A DNA stretch of 13,273 bases from Bacteroidota bacterium (GCA_023457935.1 JAEXBA010000082.1:1-13273), one strand, 5' to 3'. Counted from the stretch's first letter, positions 1-7,193 are shown. The notes: generated by a model not told the origin, from the sequence alone. Translations and numbers: made by a program.

Positions 1-680
1 CGCGCAGCAATAATGATAAGGTCGGAATTCTGCCAACCGCCGGTTTCCTTGTCCAGTGCGGAAAATCCAGATGGAATGCCCGACAGACCTTCTTTGTCTT
101 TCAGGGATTTTATGGTTTCAATAGCCTGTTTTACGAGAGAATTTGCCGTGTCGAAACCTTTTTTGATCGTGCCGTTGGTGATTTCAAAGAAACTCTGTTC
201 GGCTTTGTCCAGCAGTTCAAAAACATCGGTTGATTCTTTATAGGAACTGTCGATTACATTTGCTGAAACATTGATCAGACTTCTCAGAATGAATTTTTCA
301 AGGATAACACGAACATGATATTCAATATGAGCACTTGAGGAAACACCCATTGTCAAGTCAATAATATAATGGTCTCCACCCGCCAGCGAAAGTTTGCCTT
401 CTTTTTTCAGTTCATTAATCACGGTCATCATATCGACCGGATGGTTGTCCTGATAGAGTTTGAGGATTGCGGTAAAGATAGTCTGGTGGCGCGGATCGTA
501 GAAAACTTCCGGCGTCAGCAGATCGATGGAATAATCAAGACCTTTCTTGTCGATAAGAAAAGTACCGATAACGAGTTTCTCAAATTCAACAGCGTTTGGC
601 GGCATTTTTCCGTCCGAAATAGAGAGCTCCCGTGCAAAATTTCCATGAATAAGTGATGATAAAGTTTCCTTTTGTGCCAT
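1..680 (-). CDS. dnaB: Replicative DNA helicase DnaB, N-terminal part (cut by window edge)
   Basis: Reading the minus strand from the ATG at 678-680 gives 226 codons with no stop before the window edge. DnaB is the hexameric helicase that unwinds DNA ahead of the replication fork and binds primase through its N-terminal domain. Residues about 25-125 match the DnaB N-terminal helical domain (MPPNAVEFEKLVIGTFLID, then PEVFYDPRHQTIF, PVDMMTVINEL, and GGDHYIIDLT followed by SSAHIEYHVRVI). Residues about 155-200 form the linker, and GIPSGFSALDKETGGWQNSD followed by LIIIAA is the start of the RecA-like motor domain. The Walker A loop and later motifs lie outside the window, so intactness cannot be judged. 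The start is supported by the conserved N-terminus and by a TAnnTTTG box 4 bases upstream. No intein is seen in the visible part. The identification is by family knowledge and is firm. Confidence 0.95.
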   Translation of the reverse strand, partial: MAQKETLSSLIHGNFARELSISDGKMPPNAVEFEKLVIGTFLIDKKGLDYSIDLLTPEVFYDPRHQTIFTAILKLYQDNHPVDMMTVINELKKEGKLSLAGGDHYIIDLTMGVSSSAHIEYHVRVILEKFILRSLINVSANVIDSSYKESTDVFELLDKAEQSFFEITNGTIKKGFDTANSLVKQAIETIKSLKDKEGLSGIPSGFSALDKETGGWQNSDLIIIAA

Positions 681-684
681 GGAG

Positions 685-692
685 CAAATATA
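685..692 (-). promoter_or_regulatory. Candidate -7 box TATATTTG of dnaB
   Basis: The minus strand reads TATATTTG, matching the Bacteroidota -7 consensus TAnnTTTG, and ends 4 bases before the dnaB ATG. No TTG at the expected -33 spacing (17-23 bases) is present, so this is a -7-only match. If used, transcription would begin at or next to the start codon. Confidence 0.45.
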
Positions 693-784
693 GTTTTTTT
701 GATGCTGATTACCGGAAAGAATAATCAACAATGGGCAAAATGAAAGGTGTAAACAGCTGAAAGTAAAACAGTTATTCTGTTAAT

Positions 785-813
785 AAAAAAACACCCCGGA
801 AATCGGGGTGTTT
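785..813 (-). terminator. Intrinsic terminator of the T9SS cargo gene
   Basis: A perfect 10-bp stem (789-798 pairing with 804-813, AAACACCCCG / CGGGGTGTTT, apart from strand sense) encloses a 5-base loop. On the minus strand it is followed by a run of T residues (complement of A785-A791). It lies 23 bases past the stop codon of the 836-2899 gene and before dnaB, so it separates the two transcripts. On the plus strand the trailing bases are TTTCTTATCA, a weaker tail. Confidence 0.9.
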
Positions 814-835
814 CTTATCAAATTGTAAGAGCTTC

Positions 836-2899
836 TTATTCAATGTTTTTCAGCATCACCCAACCTGAGTATTTCACCGGTACGTCGGTATTCGGTTCAA
901 TCCATGTCAAAGTGTACCAGTATGTTCCGGTTGTTGCTTTTTTACCGCTGGTATAACCGTTCCATCTGTAATTGCTTTTCTTGTCTGCCACAAATACTTT
1001 TGCTCCGTATCTGTCATAAATCGTCATTGTAAGATCTTTCTTGTAACCAAGTGCAGAGTAGTCAATGGCATCGTTAACATTATCGCCGTTCGGAGTGATT
1101 ACATTGATAAGGTTCGGAACTGTAATTTCCATAGGAATCGGATCACAGTCGTATGCATCTTTAATGTAAATAATGTTTTTTCCTCTCGGAACATTGGTGA
1201 ATACGTTGGAAGTCTGCCACACAACATTGTCCATGGAATATTCGTAAGGAACGGTTCCGCCACCAAGATTGATGGTTACAGTGTTGTTTGAAATATCAAC
1301 GCTGGTTATTACAGGTGAAGGCGCAGCAAGTACTTTTACTTCCTGTCTGGTAACGCAGCCTTCCGTAGTTAAATCTACCCAGTAGCTTCCTACCTGTACT
1401 CCGGAAATAGACTGTGTTGTTTCGCCTGTGCTCCATTCATAAGCATCGAATCCCGGTCCTGCATCAAGAGTCGTTCTGTCTTCAACACAGATGATTTTAT
1501 CTTTAAGAACCAAAGAATAGGTTGGCGGAATAACATTCAGGTCGATTTTCGCTGTTCCCCAACATCCGTCCGCATTGGTGATTCTTACATATACTGATGT
1601 ATTGGAAGAAATAAAGTTCAGCGGATTCGGAATTACATTGGTATCGTTAATCGCATCCTGAAGGGAAGGATAGTATTTTTTGGTTACTCCGGCCTGCGTG
1701 GTTACCAATGCCTGGTCAAGGTTGAACTCTGCTGTTGCAGGGCTGCCTTCAATAAAACACTCGTGCATTACTGCGTCCTGAGAAACGACCATCGGAAGGA
1801 AAGTCAGATCGATTTCACCATATGCAGAACAGTTTTGTGCAGTTGTAATTTTTACAAATACTTTTCCAGGAGCTCCGGAAACATAAGCGTAAGGAGCTGT
1901 AATTTCATTCGTTCCGTTGTTAAGGTCTGCAAGAGTCGGATAGTACTGTCTTGTAACGTTCGGGTCGTTGTACATTACGTTTGCAACTGCAGTAAGATCA
2001 AACACGCCAGTACCGTCATTATTGTTGTTACAAGCGGAAACTCCGGCATTATTTACTGTGATTGCTCCCTGTACAAAGGTTATTTCTCCGAAATTCTTAC
2101 AGCTGTTAATCGGGTTGTTAGGATCTGCAGGGTCTGTATAGGAAATTGCGTAGTGATAGATATTGCCTGTGTTCACGGTAACTGCTCCAATAAGTGGATT
2201 TGCACCGGTAAGGGCATCGTTTGCACTTTCGTAATAAGATATACTGAAGTTAGGGTTGTTGTTCAGGATTTCTGCAGAAACGGTTGAAAAGTCGAACGTT
2301 GCAGGGTCCGTACATACGATAATTTCACCGTCATTGTTCGGTCCTGGTTCTACAAATGGGTTTGGCTGAATTGCAGGATCGTTAAACGGCGAATTCAAAG
2401 TTGCAGTACCGCTCCATTCCAATGTAAATCCATTGGTTGACATTGAGAAGTTATCTACCACAAGGTAATAAGTTTCTCCTGGCAGTACATTCAAAAAAGG
2501 GCTCCACTGTGCATTATTGTTGGGACCCGGAACAGTTAGACTCAATCCTGTTGGTCCGTCTAAACCGGAATAGTTACAACGGATCGGTAAACTTGTTGTT
2601 CCGATTGTTGAGCAGTCTACGTTAGGGCCGTACACTGCAAAATCGTAATCGTCGGTAAAATCGTTAGGATTGATGGTGAAGGCAAGGGTTCCTCCTGTTC
2701 CAATCGTAAAGGCATACCAAACCGTCATTCTTTCATCGGACGCCATACATCCTCCCAGTTCTTCGTCTATAAGGCCTGTGCCGTTCGGCGTATAGGAAAG
2801 ATTAGAGGTACCACACACCGGAATTGCAGAAATACAGTCCGACTGTGCGTTCATGAAAGAAGCGAGTATAATGAAAATGGAAAATAGAATTTTTTTCAT
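836..2899 (-). CDS. Secreted multidomain protein with type B T9SS C-terminal sorting domain
   Basis: This encodes 687 residues. Residues 1-19 are a Sec signal peptide (MKKILFSIFIILASFMNAQ). Residues about 21-165 form a beta-rich, Cys-containing domain (PVCG, GGCMASDERMTVWYAF, YYLVVDNFSMSTNGF) of the kind common in flavobacterial adhesin-like proteins. Residues about 195-456 contain three related modules of about 80 residues. Residues about 460-595 look like two Ig/PKD-like beta domains (YEWSTGETTQSISGV, YEYSMDNVVW). Residues about 597-687 are the gliding-motility-associated type B sorting domain: NVITPNGDNVNDAI, then MTIYDRYGAKVF, YRWNGY, TGTYWYTLTW and a final YSGWVMLKN. Proteins with this domain are exported through the type IX system and held at the surface or released. 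The gene lies 24 bases after the stop of 2924-3535 and is probably cotranscribed with it. The ligand or role is unknown; adhesion is only a guess. T9SS targeting is firm. Confidence 0.92.
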   Translation of the reverse strand: MKKILFSIFIILASFMNAQSDCISAIPVCGTSNLSYTPNGTGLIDEELGGCMASDERMTVWYAFTIGTGGTLAFTINPNDFTDDYDFAVYGPNVDCSTIGTTSLPIRCNYSGLDGPTGLSLTVPGPNNNAQWSPFLNVLPGETYYLVVDNFSMSTNGFTLEWSGTATLNSPFNDPAIQPNPFVEPGPNNDGEIIVCTDPATFDFSTVSAEILNNNPNFSISYYESANDALTGANPLIGAVTVNTGNIYHYAISYTDPADPNNPINSCKNFGEITFVQGAITVNNAGVSACNNNNDGTGVFDLTAVANVMYNDPNVTRQYYPTLADLNNGTNEITAPYAYVSGAPGKVFVKITTAQNCSAYGEIDLTFLPMVVSQDAVMHECFIEGSPATAEFNLDQALVTTQAGVTKKYYPSLQDAINDTNVIPNPLNFISSNTSVYVRITNADGCWGTAKIDLNVIPPTYSLVLKDKIICVEDRTTLDAGPGFDAYEWSTGETTQSISGVQVGSYWVDLTTEGCVTRQEVKVLAAPSPVITSVDISNNTVTINLGGGTVPYEYSMDNVVWQTSNVFTNVPRGKNIIYIKDAYDCDPIPMEITVPNLINVITPNGDNVNDAIDYSALGYKKDLTMTIYDRYGAKVFVADKKSNYRWNGYTSGKKATTGTYWYTLTWIEPNTDVPVKYSGWVMLKNIE
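1532..2317 (-). repeat. Three diverged tandem modules within the T9SS cargo protein
   Basis: Residues about 195-275, 290-368 and 380-456 follow one plan. Each has an early Cys, a short F-[DN]-[FL] strand (ATFDFSTV, GVFDLTAV, AEFNLDQA), then a [SR/K]-x-YY motif with following [EP]-[ST]-x-x-[DA] (ISYYESANDAL, RQYYPTLADL, KKYYPSLQDA). An aromatic strand comes next (YHYAIS, VFVKIT, VYVRIT), then a second Cys near the end (NSCKNFGEITF, QNCSAYGEIDL, DGCWGTAKIDL). They are protein-level repeats; the DNA has diverged. Confidence 0.7.
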
Positions 2900-2923
2900 A
2901 AGGAAAATTATTTTGTAATTGTC

Positions 2924-3535
2924 TTACTTACCAAGGTTTTCAAGTTCCGGAAGTCCCCAGCTCGGTGCGATTGCAGATTTAGGCTTAGCCGCTTTGAATT
3001 TTTTCGCAGCCGCTGCTTTCAGCTCGTTACCCTGAGCAGTTTTACCGTCCAGATAGGCAACCTCAGCTTTCAGAAGAGCCAGTCTTGGATTTTCTCTGTC
3101 CAGAGTTTCTGCTTTGGTCATCAGTTCGCGGGCAACAGAAAGTAAATTCTTGTTTCCGGTAATCTTAGCATCGAAAGTATTGATCAGTCCGTTAAGAATG
3201 ATTACTTCGGCATTGTTCTGCTGAGCTTTTGTAAGAATGGAAAGATATTTTGCAGCGGTTTTGCTATAGCCGGAAAGACCTTCTGTTTTTCCTGAATTAT
3301 AAAGAGATTTTCCCTCTTTCAAACTGCTTAATGCAGCATAATAAGCAGGAAGCCACTGTTTTTCGTTGCTGCTGTAGATTGTTACAAAATCATCTTTAAT
3401 AATTGAAAGTTCGGCAGGATCCGAAGTGTTTTCAAGTGCTTTAACTTTCACCTCCATCTGTTTTTCGTAAGTCTGCTGGGCGCTTGCCAAGATACCTGTT
3501 ACAGAAAAGATTATAGCTAAAAATAATTTTTTCAT
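2924..3535 (-). CDS. Exported helical (TPR-like) protein of unknown function
   Basis: This encodes 203 residues. Residues 1-19 are a typical signal peptide (hydrophobic core LFLAIIFSVTGILASA, cleavage probably before QQTYE). There is no lipobox Cys, so the protein is likely periplasmic. The rest is predicted to be nearly all helix, with alternating hydrophobic and Ala/Lys-rich segments such as EWLP-like KQWLPAYYAALSSL (59-72), AEVIILNGLINTFDAKI (109-125) and NPRLALLKAEVAYLDGKTAQG (149-169). This resembles the short tetratricopeptide-like exported proteins common in flavobacteria. The C-terminus ends APSWGLPELENLGK. It is the first gene of a two-gene unit with the T9SS cargo gene, starts 16 bases after a good promoter box, and could assist that protein, but nothing in the sequence proves a partnership. 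Function unknown. Confidence 0.85.
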   Translation of the reverse strand: MKKLFLAIIFSVTGILASAQQTYEKQMEVKVKALENTSDPAELSIIKDDFVTIYSSNEKQWLPAYYAALSSLKEGKSLYNSGKTEGLSGYSKTAAKYLSILTKAQQNNAEVIILNGLINTFDAKITGNKNLLSVARELMTKAETLDRENPRLALLKAEVAYLDGKTAQGNELKAAAAKKFKAAKPKSAIAPSWGLPELENLGK

Positions 3536-3551
3536 TATAGTTAAATTTCAA

Positions 3552-3582
3552 CAAAAATAGATATTTATTAAAATAACTGCAA
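3552..3582 (-). promoter_or_regulatory. Promoter of the 3535-836 two-gene unit (TTG-N20-TATTTTTG)
   Basis: On the minus strand TTG (complement of CAA 3580-3582) is followed after exactly 20 bases by TATTTTTG (3559-3552). This fits the flavobacterial consensus TTG-N17-23-TAnnTTTG. The box ends 16 bases before the ATG at 3535. No second match lies in the 24-base gap before the downstream gene, which supports cotranscription. Confidence 0.75.
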
Positions 3583-3641
3583 GAAAAAGGTTATTAAATG
3601 TTGATTCCCGACAAATTGACACTCGTGTATTTGCTTCGTTA

Positions 3642-4880
3642 TCAGTACTGCATTTTTCGAAGTCTCGGAAATCTGCTTCCAACAAGCAGTGCAATCATGA
3701 GTGTAAGCGAACCGCCGATGACTACCGACCGTACGACTCCGAAAATTCTTGCCGCCACACCACTTTCAAACTGTCCCAATTCATTGCTCGACATAATGAA
3801 GATCGAGTTGACACTCAGTACACGCCCTCTGATATTTTCAGGAGTCTTGAGCTGAACAATTGTCCCGCGGATAACCACAGAAATGCCGTCCAGAATACCA
3901 CTTAAAACAAGGAAGAAGAACGACAGCCAGTAGAGTTTGGACAGGCCGAATCCAATAATACACATTCCGAAACCTGCAACCGCAACAAGCAGTATTTTAC
4001 CCTGATTTCTCCGCAGCGGAACAAAGGCCAGTGTAATGATAATCAGCATTGCGCCGATATCTGCAGCGGCATTCAGCAAACCGAATCCCTGCGAGCCTAC
4101 TTTAAGAATATCGCTGGCGAAGACGGGAATCATTGCAACAGCGCCTCCAAACAGTACCGCAAACATATCCAAAAGCAGAGCGCCCAGGATTTCGCGTGTT
4201 TTGAAAATATAGGAAAGTCCTTCTCGCATACTTTCGGTTACTTTCTGCTTGATGCCTTTGTTTTCTGAATGATACTGTTTTAAGCCAAGAAAAAACAGAG
4301 ATGCGGTTACCATCAGCCCAACCACAATCAGCAAAGTTCCGAAAATATCAAACCAATGGATAAAAAATCCGCCCAAAGCATGTCCGGTGACCGAAGCGGT
4401 AAGGAACGTTGCCTGATTGATCGTAATGGCGTTGGCAAGTTTGGATACACCAACAATTTTGGGTATCATTGAGGGAACCAGCGGTCCCAGGAACGCCCGG
4501 CAAATTCCGGTGAAAAAGATGATGCCGTAGATGAAGTATGTAATGTTCCTGTTGGAAATAACATGGAGTTCCGCGCCTTCATAGGCAATGAAAGCCAGCA
4601 GACCGATCAGGAAAACATAAGCGTAGTTGCAGATCAGCAAAAGTTTTTTCTTTTCGGTATTGTCGATAACATGGCCCGCGTAAAGCGCTGAACTTACTGC
4701 CGGAATTACCTCTGCAAGGCCAATCATCCCGATCGCCAGCGGATCTTTAGTCAGCTGATACACCCACCATCCCAAAAGTGTTGCAAGCATTCTGAACGAA
4801 ACAACAAGAAAGAGCCGCCCCAGCATGAGATTTCTGAATTCTCTATTCTGAAGGGTTTTGATGGGTTCCAAAGAAATCAT
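3642..4880 (-). CDS. MFS transporter (MFS_3 / EntS-like exporter family)
   Basis: This encodes 412 residues with about 12 hydrophobic segments and no signal peptide: an inner-membrane, proton-coupled major facilitator. The N-terminus LQNREFRNLMLGRLFLVVSF followed by GWWVYQLTKDPLAIGMIGLAEVIP is typical of the MFS_3 branch that includes the siderophore exporter EntS. The loop between helices 2 and 3, ALYAGHVIDNTEKKKLL (65-81), is a degraded motif A. NAITINQATFLTASVTGHALGGF (150-172) matches the conserved helix 5 region of this branch, here listed in two parts as NAITINQATFLTAS and VTGHALGGF. Length is normal. The substrate cannot be read from sequence; no siderophore genes are nearby. It is divergent from the SMR exporter gene with only 57 bp between the ATGs. 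A TATCTTTG box 4 bases before the ATG supports this start. Confidence 0.9.
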   Translation of the reverse strand: MISLEPIKTLQNREFRNLMLGRLFLVVSFRMLATLLGWWVYQLTKDPLAIGMIGLAEVIPAVSSALYAGHVIDNTEKKKLLLICNYAYVFLIGLLAFIAYEGAELHVISNRNITYFIYGIIFFTGICRAFLGPLVPSMIPKIVGVSKLANAITINQATFLTASVTGHALGGFFIHWFDIFGTLLIVVGLMVTASLFFLGLKQYHSENKGIKQKVTESMREGLSYIFKTREILGALLLDMFAVLFGGAVAMIPVFASDILKVGSQGFGLLNAAADIGAMLIIITLAFVPLRRNQGKILLVAVAGFGMCIIGFGLSKLYWLSFFFLVLSGILDGISVVIRGTIVQLKTPENIRGRVLSVNSIFIMSSNELGQFESGVAARIFGVVRSVVIGGSLTLMIALLVGSRFPRLRKMQY

Positions 4881-4884
4881 TGTG

Positions 4885-4892
4885 CAAAGATA
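4885..4892 (-). promoter_or_regulatory. -7 box TATCTTTG of the MFS gene
   Basis: The minus strand reads TATCTTTG, a full match to TAnnTTTG, ending 4 bases before the ATG at 4880. No TTG lies at the usual -33 spacing. Use of this box would give a leaderless or nearly leaderless mRNA. Confidence 0.5.
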
Positions 4893-4924
4893 AGTGTGGT
4901 GAACTTATTTCGGATAAAAAAGAA

Positions 4925-4932
4925 TAATTTTG
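4925..4932 (+). promoter_or_regulatory. -7 box TAATTTTG of the SMR exporter gene
   Basis: TAATTTTG matches TAnnTTTG and ends 5 bases before the ATG at 4938. It lies 32 bases from the opposing MFS box, so the two upstream promoter regions occupy the same DNA. No TTG is found at -33. It favours 4938 over the in-frame ATG at 4896 as the start, since the latter would lie upstream of the promoter. Confidence 0.5.
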
Positions 4933-4937
4933 CGGAT

Positions 4938-5273
4938 ATGAACTGGATTATTCTGATTATTGCCGGACTTTTTGAAACTGCCTTTGCATTTTGCCTCGGA
5001 AAAGCGCAGCAGACTGACGGCCGCGAAAACGCCCTGTGGTGGCTCGGGTTCGGGATATGCCTGTTTATATCGATGTTCCTGATGTACAAATCAATTTCCG
5101 GCGAAAGCGCACTTCCCATCGGTACCGCTTACGCAGTGTGGACGGGAATCGGAGCCATCGGAAGTGTAACGATGGGAATCTTTTTTTTCAATGAACCCGC
5201 AACCTTCTGGAGGATATTTTTCATCTTCACCCTCATTGCATCCATCGCAGGACTGAAATTCGTCAGCAGTTAA
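4938..5273 (+). CDS. SMR-family exporter, guanidinium exporter (Gdx/SugE) type
   Basis: This encodes 111 residues with four membrane helices, the normal plan for small multidrug resistance proteins, which work as antiparallel dimers exchanging protons for cations across the inner membrane. The essential Glu is at residue 13 (AGLFETAF). LPIGTAYAVWTGIGAIG (59-75) is the helix 3 signature shared with Gdx/SugE guanidinium exporters, and the C-terminus SIAGLKFVSS also resembles Gdx. From memory of Gdx, the binding-site Ser, Tyr and Trp correspond to S45, Y65 and W68 here, while the usual Trp16 is Phe16. The first and second loops appear about three residues longer. I chose ATG 4938 because it gives the family's N-terminus (MNWIILIIAG) and follows a promoter box; an in-frame ATG at 4896 would add 14 odd residues. 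No guanidine riboswitch fits in the 57-bp upstream gap. Substrate could also be a quaternary ammonium compound. Confidence 0.88.
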   Translation: MNWIILIIAGLFETAFAFCLGKAQQTDGRENALWWLGFGICLFISMFLMYKSISGESALPIGTAYAVWTGIGAIGSVTMGIFFFNEPATFWRIFFIFTLIASIAGLKFVSS

Positions 5274-5635
5274 TTATGAGTGGCTCTTGTTGAGCTGATG
5301 ATGATCGCCGCTGCTCCCACTGCGCCAATGGCAACTGCCGCTGTAGAGAAAGACGCTTTCTTAAGGTCTTTGGCTTCTGCAACGTTGGATTTTTGCAAAA
5401 CAATGATGGAAGAATCCTTCTTGCTTTTGAAGCCGACGATATTGTTTCCCTCTGTCTGGAAAAAATACATTTTCTGCTTGCCACCGTTTTTCAGTTTGAA
5501 AGAATACGGCCTTCCTGTTTTCAGATTGGTGTAGTTGTTCTTCGCTACATCATCGGAATACTTGGTGGTTGCACAGGAGGAAAATATGAAAAGGATAGCC
5601 AGCAAAGTGGTCTTAAGGGATAGAGGAAATTTCAT
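5270..5635 (-). CDS. Small lipoprotein with C-terminal hydrophobic segment, unknown function
   Basis: This encodes 121 residues. The N-terminus MKFPLSLKTTLLAILFIFSSC ends in a lipobox, with Cys21 as the predicted lipid-modified residue. The middle (residues 30-85) is polar and beta-like, with TNLKTGRPYSFKLKNGGKQK, then KMYFFQTEGNNIVGFKSKKD. Residues 97-115 (STAAVAIGAVGAAAIIISS) are a Gly/Ala-rich hydrophobic stretch that could be a membrane helix. The reading frame extends upstream to 5806, but that extension overlaps the GH3 gene and would put the signal peptide inside the protein, so the start at 5635 is chosen. A TAnnTTTG box lies 17 bases upstream. Its stop codon overlaps that of the convergent SMR gene. 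I do not recognise a named family. Confidence 0.82.
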   Translation of the reverse strand: MKFPLSLKTTLLAILFIFSSCATTKYSDDVAKNNYTNLKTGRPYSFKLKNGGKQKMYFFQTEGNNIVGFKSKKDSSIIVLQKSNVAEAKDLKKASFSTAAVAIGAVGAAAIIISSTRATHN

Positions 5636-5652
5636 TCGGTAAATAATTTTCT

Positions 5653-5660
5653 CAAAATTA
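5653..5660 (-). promoter_or_regulatory. -7 box TAATTTTG of the 5270-5635 lipoprotein gene
   Basis: The minus strand reads TAATTTTG in the 58-bp gap after the GH3 stop codon, ending 17 bases before the lipoprotein ATG. No TTG at -33 is evident. It suggests that the lipoprotein can be transcribed separately from GH3. Confidence 0.45.
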
Positions 5661-5693
5661 TAAAAATTTTTGAATTTTGCCAGAATGTTTCCT

Positions 5694-7193
5694 CTACAAA
5701 TTGAAATCTGCAAGGAAATCCGCAATTTTACGGTCGTTAGCAAGGCGTGGAATCTTATTCTGACCTCCGAATTTTCCTTCCGATTTCGCATAATCCTGAA
5801 AAGCATTTTTCCTGAGCGAACGGATTTTCAGCGGCTGAAGTACGTTTCCGGAAATTAAATCCTTATAGTAGGTGTTGCGCTGCTGCATTTCTTCATCCAG
5901 ATTTTGTGCGAACTGCTGAAGATCAGCCGGCTCTTTTTCAAATTCAATGAACCATTCATGATACGGAAGTCCTTCTTCAGGATTTACCTGAGGCGCAAGA
6001 TGAAACTCTGTAATCTGAGCCGGAATTTTCTCAACCGTTGCCTTCATTGATTCTTCAACTTCAAAAGCGATGACATGTTCACCAAATGCAGAAGTAAAAT
6101 GCTTGGTACGGCCTGAAACCAGAATTCGGTAAGGTTTTTTAGAAATAAACCGAACAACATCACCAATGGAGTAGGCCCAAAGTCCGGAATTGGTTGTCAG
6201 AATGAGTGCGTAATCCTTATTCAGCTCAATGTCTTTCAGCGTCAGGCGCTTAGCATCAGGTTTGCCGTATTCCTCAAGCGGCACAAATTCATAGAATATC
6301 CCGTGATTGGTCTGAAGCAGCAGACCTTCGTTTTTATAATCATCCTGAAATGCGAAAAATCCTTCACTGGCCGGGAAAGTCTGTACAATATCCACCTTTC
6401 CGCCCAAAAGTTCCTCCATTTTTTCACGGTAAGGTTCATAATTGACGCCACCGGTAACAATGAGCTGAAGATTGGGAAAAAGCTGGGTAATTTTTCTGCC
6501 GTTTCTTTCAATAAGCTTTTCGAAATACATAATCAGCCAAGGCGGTATTCCGGAAATCAGCGTCATGTTTTCCTTTTCTGTTTCCTCTACGATTCTGTCC
6601 ACTTTGGTTTCCCAGTCTTCAATAATGTTGGTTTCGTAGCTCGGCAGACGGTTTTTCTGAAGGTAAGCCGGAATGTGATGCGCAACAATTCCGGAAAGTC
6701 TTCCGGTTTTTATTCCGTTGACGTCTTCCAGAACCGGACTTCCCTGAAGGAAAATCATTTTACCGTTTACGAAATCTGCTGAACCTTTTTTAATGATATA
6801 GTTAAACAGGGCATTCTGAGCGCCGGCAATCTGATAAGGCATTCCTTCCTTGGAAATAGGGATATATTTCGTTCCGGAAGTTGTTCCTGAGGTTTTTGCA
6901 AAGTATTCAGGAATTCCTGGCCACAGGATATTCCGGTCACCGTGTTTCACTTTTTCAACGTAGGGTTTAAGGTCTTCGTAATCAGCTATTGCAACTGCTT
7001 TCTGAAAATCTTCCACGCTTTTGATATCTGAAAAGTTGTGATGAAGACCAAACAGTGTTTTTTCTGCCGTTTTTACCAGATTCAGTAAAAGGGTTTCCTG
7101 AAGGTTTGCAGCATCAAGCTGAAATTTGGCTTCAGTTTTTACATTCTTCCTTGCCCACAGCAAAGCGATATTTTTTTTTAGGAACGAAATCAT
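5694..7193 (-). CDS. GH3-family acyl-adenylate-forming enzyme
   Basis: This encodes 499 residues, a usual length for bacterial GH3 proteins (family named after the plant auxin-responsive GH3 acyl acid amido synthetases). The family activates a carboxylic acid with ATP as an acyl-AMP and, in plants, joins it to an amino acid. Key motifs are the P-loop-like TSGTTSGTKYIPIS (101-114), SGIPPWL (214-220), the nucleotide-binding FPASEGFFAF (273-282), GLWAYSIGDVVRF (337-349) and RTKHFTSAFGEHV (362-374), with a smaller C-terminal domain of about 120 residues. There is no signal peptide, so it is cytosolic. All expected motifs are present, so it should be active. The natural acid and acceptor in bacteria of this group are not known to me. 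Neighbours are lipoproteins and give no pathway. A TTG-N17-TAAATTTG promoter ends 4 bases before the ATG. Confidence 0.93.
   Translation of the reverse strand: MISFLKKNIALLWARKNVKTEAKFQLDAANLQETLLLNLVKTAEKTLFGLHHNFSDIKSVEDFQKAVAIADYEDLKPYVEKVKHGDRNILWPGIPEYFAKTSGTTSGTKYIPISKEGMPYQIAGAQNALFNYIIKKGSADFVNGKMIFLQGSPVLEDVNGIKTGRLSGIVAHHIPAYLQKNRLPSYETNIIEDWETKVDRIVEETEKENMTLISGIPPWLIMYFEKLIERNGRKITQLFPNLQLIVTGGVNYEPYREKMEELLGGKVDIVQTFPASEGFFAFQDDYKNEGLLLQTNHGIFYEFVPLEEYGKPDAKRLTLKDIELNKDYALILTTNSGLWAYSIGDVVRFISKKPYRILVSGRTKHFTSAFGEHVIAFEVEESMKATVEKIPAQITEFHLAPQVNPEEGLPYHEWFIEFEKEPADLQQFAQNLDEEMQQRNTYYKDLISGNVLQPLKIRSLRKNAFQDYAKSEGKFGGQNKIPRLANDRKIADFLADFNL

Noticed and set aside
369..656. 95-codon plus-strand frame
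   Set aside because: It is antisense to dnaB, whose conserved domain covers the same bases.
1763..2287. 174-codon open frame on the plus strand
   Set aside because: It is entirely antisense to the T9SS cargo gene, has a Cys/Val-rich, motif-free product, and lacks a promoter box or signal peptide.
3599..3613. Possible terminator after the MFS gene
   Set aside because: The stem is only five pairs including a G-U, and the tail is ATTTAAT rather than a T run; too weak to call.
4896..4937. Longer N-terminus for the SMR exporter starting at 4896
   Set aside because: It adds a charged 14-residue extension foreign to the family and would start upstream of the TAATTTTG box.
4881..4937. Guanidine riboswitch before the SMR exporter gene
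   Set aside because: Only 57 bp separate the start codons and the promoter box ends 5 bases before the ATG, so there is no leader to hold an aptamer.
5636..5806. Longer N-terminus for the 5270-5635 lipoprotein
   Set aside because: It would overlap the GH3 C-terminus and bury the lipobox signal peptide inside the protein.
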